This document shows, in pieces, positions 57,819 through 64,000 of a stretch of DNA of 64,000 nt. Position 1 is the first letter of the stretch. Every line of letters begins with the position of its first letter. This DNA comes from Kitasatospora sp. NBC_00315 (lineage in GTDB: Bacteria; Actinomycetota; Actinomycetes; Streptomycetales; Streptomycetaceae): contig NZ_CP108025.1 in assembly GCF_041435095.1 (NCBI RefSeq), positions 5,952,001 through 6,016,000 on the forward strand. Reading direction: 5' to 3'. The notes beneath the pieces are model-generated. The model worked only from the letters and a program-made list of their open reading frames with translations, did no database searches and was not told where the DNA came from. A program made the translations under genes and the position numbers.

Positions 57819-58184
57819 TCAGCGCTTCGGCGGCAGGATGGACTTCACGGCCTCCGGCGTCCGGGCGACGATCGCGTGGCCGTCGTCCGCCGTGATGATC
57901 GGCCGCTGGATCAGGACGGGGTGCTGGGCCAGCGCGGCGATCCAGCGCGGCCGGTCGTCCGCCTCGCGGGTCCACTGCTTCATACCGAGATCCTTGGCCG
58001 CCTGCTCGTCCAGGCGGGTGATGTCCCACGGTTCGAGAGCCAACCGCCCGAGCACCTGCTCCAGTTCGGCGGCGGTCGGCGGGTCCTCCAGGTACCGCCG
58101 CACGGTGTACTGGGCCCCGACGGCCTCCAGCTCGGTGAGTGCCGACCGGCATTTGCCGCAGCGAGGGTTGATCCAGATCTCCAT
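57819..58184 (-). CDS. ArsC/Spx-family reductase-like protein
   Basis: 121 aa. Thioredoxin-like ArsC fold: NPRCGKCRSAL near the N-terminus (catalytic Cys in C-x2-C), RRYLEDPPT (strand 2), AAKDLGMKQW and the late PVLIQRPIIT segment with the conserved Arg. Members reduce arsenate or act as Spx-like regulators; no ars genes are beside it, so arsenate reduction is not assured. ATG start. Convergent with the PNPOx-like gene. Confidence 0.82.
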   Translation of the reverse strand: MEIWINPRCGKCRSALTELEAVGAQYTVRRYLEDPPTAAELEQVLGRLALEPWDITRLDEQAAKDLGMKQWTREADDRPRWIAALAQHPVLIQRPIITADDGHAIVARTPEAVKSILPPKR

Positions 58185-58401
58185 CCGGCCAGAGTACCCA
58201 CCGGCCGTGGCCCGGCGGCGCCACCGAGCCGCGCCGTCCTACCCGGGCCCGGCGCGGCGGACACCGGGGCCTAAGACCCGTCCCGGCGGGACCAAAGCAG
58301 GCGTCCACCGGCGGGATCCATACGCGACCATGAGAAGGCGGCCCCACGGCCGCCGGTCCGTGCCGTCGGTACGGCCCCTCCCGCCGCGAGAGGTTTCGCC
58401 C

Positions 58402-59496
58402 GTGCCCCCAGCCAGCCGTCCACCGCTCCGGAGCCCGGTCCTTCGGCCCGGAACCCCGACCTGGGTGCGCTGGCTGCCGGTGGTGCTGATCCTGCTCGAC
58501 CTCGGTGCCGAGGCACTGTTCCCCTCGGCCGTCGCGGCGGGCTTCCTGCTCACCGCGCTCCCGGTGGTGGTCGCGTTCAGCTACGGCCCGGTGCTCGCCC
58601 TGCTGTCCACCGTCGGCGCCGTCGGCCTCCAGATCGCCCTGGCGGCGCGGGCCGGTCACCTGGACGAGCAGCACCACATCTGGGTCTACGTCGCCACCGT
58701 GCTCTCCGGCGTGATGGGGACGGCGCTGTCCTGGCAGCGGATGCGGCAGGAGCGGAACCTGGACGAGGCCCGGACCGTCGCCGAAACCCTGCAGCGCGCG
58801 GTGCTGCGTCCGGTGCCGGACCGGGCGGGCGGGCTGAGGATGGCCGGTCTGTACCGCGCCGCTCACACCGAGTCGGCGATCGGCGGCGACCTGTACGCGG
58901 TCTGCGACACCCGGTTCGGCGTCCGGATCCTGCTGGGGGACGTCCGGGGCAAGGGTCTGGAGGCCGTACGGACGGTGGCGGAGGTGCTCGGCGCGTTCCG
59001 GGCCGCCGCCCACGACACCGCCGACCTGGCCGAACTCGCCGAACAGCTGGACCGCACCGTCCGGCGCGAGGCGGTGGACCGGGAGGACGATGAACTGTTC
59101 GTCACGGCCGTGCTGCTCCAGCACCGGGCGGGCGCCGAGCACGTCGACGTCGTCAACCGGGGCCACCTCGCCCCGCTGCTGCTCTCCGGCTCCGCCGTGA
59201 CCTCGGTGCGCTGCCCCGACGAACTGCCGCTGGGCCTGGGACATCTCGGGACGCCCGGGGGCCGGGCCGGGCTCACCCGGGTGGCCCTCCCGGCCGGGCA
59301 CACGCTGCTCCTGCACACCGACGGTGTCAGCGAGGCCCGGGACGCCTCCGGCGAGTTCTATCCGCTGGCCGGGCGCCTCGGCGCGCTGGGCACAGCCCAC
59401 CCGGAACACGTGGTCGCCTTCCTCGACCACGACGTGCACGCGTACGCGGGCCGGCTCTCCGACGACCTCGCCGTGCTGGCCGTCACCCCGCTCTGA
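58402..59496 (+). CDS. Membrane SpoIIE-type PP2C phosphatase
   Basis: 364 aa. Three to four N-terminal transmembrane helices (about 20-105), a linker coiled region (ERNLDEARTVAETLQRAV), then the SpoIIE domain (about 140-364) with metal-binding Asp residues in SAIGGDLYAV, LLGDVRGKGLEA, LHTDGVSEARD and the terminal DDLAVLAV. Such proteins dephosphorylate anti-anti-sigma factors, but no partner lies beside it. GTG start chosen after GAGAGG, where the hydrophobic region begins. Confidence 0.88.
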   Translation: MPPASRPPLRSPVLRPGTPTWVRWLPVVLILLDLGAEALFPSAVAAGFLLTALPVVVAFSYGPVLALLSTVGAVGLQIALAARAGHLDEQHHIWVYVATVLSGVMGTALSWQRMRQERNLDEARTVAETLQRAVLRPVPDRAGGLRMAGLYRAAHTESAIGGDLYAVCDTRFGVRILLGDVRGKGLEAVRTVAEVLGAFRAAAHDTADLAELAEQLDRTVRREAVDREDDELFVTAVLLQHRAGAEHVDVVNRGHLAPLLLSGSAVTSVRCPDELPLGLGHLGTPGGRAGLTRVALPAGHTLLLHTDGVSEARDASGEFYPLAGRLGALGTAHPEHVVAFLDHDVHAYAGRLSDDLAVLAVTPL

Positions 59497-59593
59497 GCCC
59501 GGGCGGCGGGTGGCCCGGCCTGTTCCGACTCCGGCCTGCTCCGCGTCCGGCGTGTTCCGAGCCGGGTCAGCTCCGAGCCCGGCCTGCCCGGGC

Positions 59594-61231
59594 TCAGGCC
59601 CGGCCGGCCTGCTTGAGCCGGTTGGCGGCGCGTTCGGCCGCGAGCTTGCGATGGAAGTCGAGCAGCCAGTCCGGCGGCCGGTGGAAGACGGCGTTCAGTT
59701 CGGCCACGGTGTCCACCCTGAGCCGGCGCTTGACGATGGTCGCGTGGGCGGTCTGCAGAGTCTTGGAGACGGTGCTGGGCTGCAAGCTGTCGTCGAGCGG
59801 CCGGGCCAGCACCTGCTCGGCCCTGGCCGACAGCAGCATCTCCGGGTGCGGCGGCCCGAGGACGGGCCCCGCCGGCGAGGCCGGCTCGGCCGCCGGAGCG
59901 CAGGGCTGCGAGGGCACGGCTCGGGCAGGCAAGGACTGCGACGGCGAGGACTGGGCGGGCACGGTGGCCCGGTTCGCCGGGTGGCGCAGTTGCCCGGCCC
60001 GGTCGGCCGCCCGCTGAGCGGCCAACCGGCGGTGGTGGTCGAGCAGCCAGTCGGGGGGCGCGGCGAAGACGGCCCGCAGGTCGCCGACGGTGCCGACGGC
60101 CAGGCCCCGGTCGGCCGGCGTGGGGGGCGCGAGCCGGAGGGCCTGGCCGACCTCCGTGACGGTCAGCGGCCGGTCCGCCGCCAGTGCGAGCAGCAGGAGG
60201 GCCTTGGGGGAGACGAGCAGCCCGGGGTGCGTCCCGCCGGGGACGTCACCGCGGCCGGTCGACGCCGGCGCCGGCGCGGGAGGACCGGCCGGGCGCCGCT
60301 GCTCGGCCAGCAGGACGAGCTTGCCGACCGCTGTTTCGGGGATGTGCAGCCAGCGCGGCTGCGGTCGCCGGTCGGGCCGGGCACGCGGCTCCTCGTACCG
60401 CAGGGGGAGCCGCCACCCCTGGTGGCGGGCCAGCGCGGCGGTGGCCCGGGCGGTCTCCTCGGGGACGCCGCCCTTGGTGAGCAGGACGTCCAGCAGCCGG
60501 GCCTCGGGGGTGTCGGGGCACCCGGCGCAGCGCGGGCAGATCCGCCAGACCCGTGCGCGGATCTCGATCTCCGGCGCGTCGACGCCCGCCGGGCCGCCGC
60601 AGTACGCGCAGGCCCAGTCCGCGTCCGGGCCGACGCTCCGGCGCACCGTGCGCGGGAGCGGCGCGACGGGCGGCAGGTCGGCCAGCAACCCGTCCAGCAC
60701 CGCCATGCCGTCCCAGGGCTCCGGGCCGGCCGGGATCGGCGGGTCGGCCGGCCCCGCCTGTCCGGTCCCGGTGACCGCGCCGCGGGCCGGCGGCAGCGGC
60801 AGGCCGAGAGCGGCCCGCTTGGCCCGTACGCGGGTCTCGTCGGCGATCGGGTGCTCGGCCACGGTGCCGTACACCTGCGGGCGCTTCTCGGCGACGCACA
60901 GCGCGTCGACGGCCTCGGCGAGGTGCAGGGCGGGGATCCGGCGCTGCTGGGCGGCCACGGTGACGAGTGGGAGGATCCGGCGGATCTCGGGGCCGTCGGC
61001 GGCGAGCAGGATGTCGTGGGCGGCCAGTACCGCCTCCGGGCCGACCTCGGCGGTGCCCGGCCAGGTCCTCAGTGCTCCGCAGGCCGTGACCAGGTACGTG
61101 AAGGCTTCACGGCGGCACTGCGCCGCGAACCGGAGCCGGTCCGGACTGTGGCCGGCCCGTACCCGCCGCCGTGCGTCCTCCACCCGCCGCGCCCAGTGGA
61201 TCAGTCCGGCGGCGATCTCCTTCGTCAGCAC
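59594..61231 (-). CDS. Unknown protein with zinc ribbon and two repeated C-terminal modules
   Basis: 545 aa. N-terminal helical domain (about 1-130), a zinc-ribbon candidate CAYCGGPAG ... CPRCAGCP (about 195-230), Pro-rich linkers and two copies of a module (about 350-425 and 470-540). Each module has a LuxR/HTH-like segment (SPKALLLLALAAD / SARAEQVLARPLDD), then TVGDLRAVF or TVAELNAVF and PPDWLLDxHxxLAAxRAAxR. GTG start at 61231 without a good Shine-Dalgarno, so the N-terminus is uncertain. It looks like a regulatory, nucleic-acid-binding protein; no family recognised. Confidence 0.65.
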   Translation of the reverse strand: MLTKEIAAGLIHWARRVEDARRRVRAGHSPDRLRFAAQCRREAFTYLVTACGALRTWPGTAEVGPEAVLAAHDILLAADGPEIRRILPLVTVAAQQRRIPALHLAEAVDALCVAEKRPQVYGTVAEHPIADETRVRAKRAALGLPLPPARGAVTGTGQAGPADPPIPAGPEPWDGMAVLDGLLADLPPVAPLPRTVRRSVGPDADWACAYCGGPAGVDAPEIEIRARVWRICPRCAGCPDTPEARLLDVLLTKGGVPEETARATAALARHQGWRLPLRYEEPRARPDRRPQPRWLHIPETAVGKLVLLAEQRRPAGPPAPAPASTGRGDVPGGTHPGLLVSPKALLLLALAADRPLTVTEVGQALRLAPPTPADRGLAVGTVGDLRAVFAAPPDWLLDHHRRLAAQRAADRAGQLRHPANRATVPAQSSPSQSLPARAVPSQPCAPAAEPASPAGPVLGPPHPEMLLSARAEQVLARPLDDSLQPSTVSKTLQTAHATIVKRRLRVDTVAELNAVFHRPPDWLLDFHRKLAAERAANRLKQAGRA

Positions 61232-61563
61232 CGGACCATCATGGCGGCCGCTCCGCTCCGTACGCGGCCGGTCACGAAAAAGTAGCCCGTACGTGTGAGC
61301 GGACGGGCGGACCGCACGACGGTCGCGGCGAGCCGCCCCGCACGCGCGATCCCGGATCGAACGCCGCCTCCCCGGGGGCCGGCGCCGTCGTGCGGTCCGC
61401 CCTGCCTGCCGGCGAAGGTGCTCACCCGGTACCGGGGCGATCCCCGGTCGCGGCGCACGACCGACCGGAGCCGGGGGACTGGGGTCTTTCCTCGATGCGA
61501 GCGGACGGGCCCGATGGTGTGCTGCTGGGCGACAGTCATCGACGCAGCGGTCGTAGGAGAGCA
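61232..61563. other. Intergenic region, 332 bp
   Basis: Between the leftward unknown gene and the decayed amidohydrolase. No convincing gene; AAAAAGTAGCCCGTACGTG at about 61277 is AT-richer and may be the promoter of the leftward gene. Confidence 0.4.
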
Positions 61564-62212
61564 GTGACATCCATGCCCGTGGCGGGCCTCGGAGCCGGAG
61601 CCGCCGGCCACCCCGCAGACCTGGTGGTTCGCAACGCGAAGATCCACACCGGAGATCCGAGGCGGCCGTCCGCCTCCGCCCTGACGGTGGTCGACGGCGT
61701 CGTCGGCGTCCTCGGGAACGACGCGGACGTCGCCGCTCACATCGGCCCTGGCACCCGGGTCGTGGACGCACTCGGCCGTCGGGTGATTCCAGGTCTCGAC
61801 GACTCGCACTGCCACATCATCCGCGGCGGTCCGCACTACGTCCTCGAACTCCGATGGGACGGCGTCACCTCGCCGGCCCAGGGTCTCGGAATGCTGCGCG
61901 AGCAGGCCGCCCGGACCCCGGAGGGCCAGTGGGCCCGTGCTGACCGTGGCCGGCGGCCGGATCGTTCACGCGGTCGGCGAGTTCGAGGGACTGGCCGCGC
62001 CCCCGCCGGAGGTCGAGCCGCACTGGAGTCCGGTCGCCCACTTCGGGGGCTACCAGGCCGCTGCGCCTCGCGGCGGATCCGGGATCCGGCAGGCGGACCA
62101 CCTCGCGCAGGCGGCCGCCGAGTCCAGGCTCCAGCACGCGTGGCGGGTGGCCCGCGGGGACGCCCCGGACAGCCCGCCGGCGCCTCACCCGGCCGACGCC
62201 TGTTTCGAGTGA
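61564..62212 (+). pseudogene. Decayed YtcJ-like amidohydrolase
   Basis: The first about 120 codons (GTG 61564, AGGAG upstream) encode the N-terminus of an amidohydrolase: ADLVVRNAKIHTGD, RVVDALGRRVIPGLDDSHCH (metal HxH-like site) and WDGVTSPAQGLGMLREQA. After about 61930 the family sequence continues in another frame with the C-terminal end (MLTVAGGRIVHAVGEFEGL, VAHFGGYQA). YtcJ proteins are about 550-600 aa, so some 350 residues and the active site are missing and a frameshift is present. Confidence 0.7.
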
Positions 62213-62225
62213 GAGGGCTCTGCTG

Positions 62226-62447
62226 ATGGACAGCGGCCTCCTGATCCCACGGATCGTCACCGGCCTCCTGCTGGTCGGGCACGGCGTGCAGGAGGTCAGC
62301 CACCGCCTCGGCGGCGCGGGGCTCGCCGGTGGCGTGGCCGGTCGGGTCGAACGCCGTCGCCGCCGTCCCGGGCGTCGTCGGGGCGCTGCTCACCCGGGTG
62401 CTCCTGCGCCGCGGCATGCCGGCGACGCCTCCACCCGGACCGCGTGA
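62226..62447 (+). pseudogene. DoxX-like remnant
   Basis: The first about 38 residues (GLLIPRIVTGLLLVGHGVQE) match the first helix of DoxX family membrane proteins; the sequence then turns into an Arg-rich non-homologous frame. Another frame at 62329-62440 (VPGVVGALLTRVLLRRGM) may hold further debris. Together with the preceding gene this marks a decaying segment. Confidence 0.55.
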
Positions 62448-62539
62448 GGCAGCCGGCACGACGGCACCCTCGCTCACCACCTCGACCACCATGCCCGAAC
62501 ACCACTGTCGAACCCTGAAGCCTTGGAAAGGCCCGAATC

Positions 62540-63658
62540 ATGAACGCAGGACCCATACCCTCGACCGCGGCGAACCGGCGGGCGTTTCTCAGGACCGCGG
62601 GCGCCGCCCTGACCGTGCCGGCAGCCGCGGCGCTCATCGGCGGGGTGTCCGCCGGCACGGCGGGCGCGGCTCCGGTGGCCGGGACGTCGGCGGAGGCGAC
62701 CTCGCCGCTCGACCTGCCTGACTTCGCCCCGATCCCGCCCGCCGCGTCCGGGCCCGCACTCAACGCCGCCGGATACCACGTCGGCCGGATCAACGGCCAC
62801 CTCTACTGGGTCACCGACGGGTCCTACCAGTCGATGTTCCTCAGTACGAAGGACGGCGTCGTCCTGGTCGACGCGCCGCCGACCATCGGGCACAACCTGC
62901 AACGCGCCATCGACGACGTGACGCTGGCCAACGGCCGCCCGAACCGGGTGACCCACCTGATCTACTCCCACTCCCACGCCGACCACGCCGGGGCGTCCTC
63001 GATCTTCGGCAAGGACGTCGTCCGGATCGGCCACAGCGAGTGCCGCCGCCTGCTCGTGCGCGACGCCGACCCGAACCGCCCGGCTCCGCGGGTCACCTTC
63101 GACGAGCGTTACACCCTGCACGTCGGGGGCGAGACGCTGGAACTGGCGTACCACGGCCCGAACCACTCGCCGGACAACATCTTCATCCACGCGCCCGCCC
63201 ACGGCACCCTGATGCTGGTGGACGTGCTCTACCCCGGCTGGGTCCCGTTCAAGGGCCTCGCCGTCTCCCAGGACATCCCGGACTGGCTCCAGTCCCAGCA
63301 CACCGCCATGGACTACCCGTGGCAGACCCTCGTCGGCGGGCACCTGGGACGGCTCGGCACGCGCGCCGACGCCGACCTGCAACTCGCCTACCTGGCCGAC
63401 CTGGCGGCCGGTGTCCGAGGTGCGATGAACCTCGACCCGACGCCGTACTTCGCGAAGTACGGGCCGGCCGGCAACTCGTGGGCGGTCTTCCGGACCTACC
63501 TCGACGCGGTCGCCAAGAAGGCCGCCGACCCGGTCATCGCCAAGTACACGGGTGTCCTGGCCGCCGCCGACGTCTTCACCCAGGAGAACGCCGCCACCCT
63601 GGTCGAGTCGTTCCGGATCGACAGCGGGATCCTCGGCCCGTTCAGCACGCATCCGTAG
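62540..63658 (+). CDS. Tat-exported metallo-beta-lactamase-fold hydrolase
   Basis: 372 aa. Twin-arginine signal NRRAFLRTAGAALTVPAAAAL (about 12-32). MBL-fold motif HSHADHAG (about 148), later ligands in YHGPNHSPDNIF, MLVDVLYPG and VGGHLGRLG. The overall form suggests a periplasmic or secreted hydrolase such as a lactonase or beta-lactamase-like enzyme; substrate unknown. ATG start about 11 bp after GGAAAGG. It follows the pseudogene cluster but is intact. Confidence 0.85.
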   Translation: MNAGPIPSTAANRRAFLRTAGAALTVPAAAALIGGVSAGTAGAAPVAGTSAEATSPLDLPDFAPIPPAASGPALNAAGYHVGRINGHLYWVTDGSYQSMFLSTKDGVVLVDAPPTIGHNLQRAIDDVTLANGRPNRVTHLIYSHSHADHAGASSIFGKDVVRIGHSECRRLLVRDADPNRPAPRVTFDERYTLHVGGETLELAYHGPNHSPDNIFIHAPAHGTLMLVDVLYPGWVPFKGLAVSQDIPDWLQSQHTAMDYPWQTLVGGHLGRLGTRADADLQLAYLADLAAGVRGAMNLDPTPYFAKYGPAGNSWAVFRTYLDAVAKKAADPVIAKYTGVLAAADVFTQENAATLVESFRIDSGILGPFSTHP

Positions 63659-63796
63659 GCCGGTTCCGCATCGACGGGTTCGGCTCCCGGCCGTCGGTCA
63701 CCGGCCGGGAGCCGAACCCGGTTTCATCGTCCGGGACCCGCACGATGACGCGGCAGCCCCGGCCGTGCCCTGCGACCGAGGGCTTTCCCCCCTCGG

Positions 63797-64000
63797 TCAG
63801 GCGTTTCCCCCGAGCGCGGCGGTCAGTTTGCGCCGGGTGGTGATCCGGAGCTTCCGGAACACCTTGTTGAGGTGGTACTCGACCGTCGACGCCGTGATGA
63901 AGAGCCTGGCGGCGATCTCGGCGTTGGTGGCCCCACCAGCGGCGAGGGTCGCCACCTGCATCTCCTGGGGTGTCAGGTCGTGCTCGGTGTGCGCCACCCG
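63797..64000 (-). CDS. LuxR-type regulator, C-terminal end (partial)
   Basis: At least 67 residues, open at the right edge of the window. LuxR/GerE helix-turn-helix: LTPQEMQVATLAAGGATNAEIAARLFITASTVEYHLNKVFRKL in the usual order, ending a few residues after the recognition helix. In actinobacteria this C-terminus often belongs to large ATP-binding (LAL) regulators, but the N-terminal type is outside the window. Convergent with the MBL gene. Confidence 0.85.
   Translation of the reverse strand, partial: RVAHTEHDLTPQEMQVATLAAGGATNAEIAARLFITASTVEYHLNKVFRKLRITTRRKLTAALGGNA

Overview
The window is high-GC actinobacterial chromosome. The nadE / glnA2 / glnE neighbourhood, a WhiB-like protein, a Streptomyces-style integrative conjugative element, LacI/MalR-like starch operators and frequent GTG starts all point to Streptomycetaceae (Streptomyces or Kitasatospora). 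No rRNA and no canonical tRNA was seen.

Layout. 1-5.96 kb: end of an MFS efflux gene, a TetR regulator, an endonuclease/exonuclease/phosphatase-fold membrane protein, NAD+ synthetase (minus strand) and glnA2. 5.87-25.54 kb: a complete integrated element of about 19.6 kb inserted in the 3' end of glnA2. An 86-bp copy of the glnA2 3' end (one mismatch) flanks it, at 5874-5959 and 25450-25535, exactly 19,576 bp apart. The element supplies a substitute 3' end, so GlnA2 remains full length. Nearly all element genes run leftward as one tightly overlapping array: small protein, WhiB, Spd-type membrane proteins, DUF3307-like protein, FtsK/TraB-type DNA pump, small membrane protein, DUF6197-like protein, HExxH protein, SSB, C5 DNA methyltransferase, Cys/His protein, beta-clamp-like protein, prim-pol, RecA-like ATPase, excisionase, integrase. 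A control module sits on the right: HTH-DUF5919-like regulator, NUDIX protein (compare Pif of pSAM2), HD protein and a tandem wHTH GntR protein. The last gene before attR is a cargo P-loop ATPase.

25.6-34 kb: a secreted GH16-like protein, a WecB-type epimerase, a 51-aa membrane protein with an LAATG motif, a GT2 glycosyltransferase, glnE and a PAP2-type membrane phosphatase. 34.5-48 kb: an extracellular polymer-degradation region (1841-aa amylase-pullulanase, M4 metalloprotease, alpha-amylase with CBM25 and CBM20). It is interrupted by amtB-glnK, which is preceded by an 11-bp-phased GlnR-like site. Both starch genes have palindromic TTTCAG/CTGAAA operators.

48-64 kb: mixed accessory and housekeeping genes: PEP mutase/isocitrate lyase-like enzyme, SDR, lipoprotein esterase, hemerythrin-like protein, a divergent TetR/FAD-monooxygenase pair with two operators, DUF6891, FHA protein, DUF1697, a PNPOx-like protein, ArsC-like protein, SpoIIE-type phosphatase, a two-module unknown protein, a Tat-exported metallo-beta-lactamase-fold protein and the end of a LuxR regulator. 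Three genes here are internally deleted or decayed (DUF1152, YtcJ-like amidohydrolase, DoxX). The DUF1697/PNPOx pair is separated by a perfect 32-bp inverted repeat.

Start codons were chosen from visible Shine-Dalgarno sequences and from overlaps with upstream genes. Family names come from motif recognition, not from database searches.
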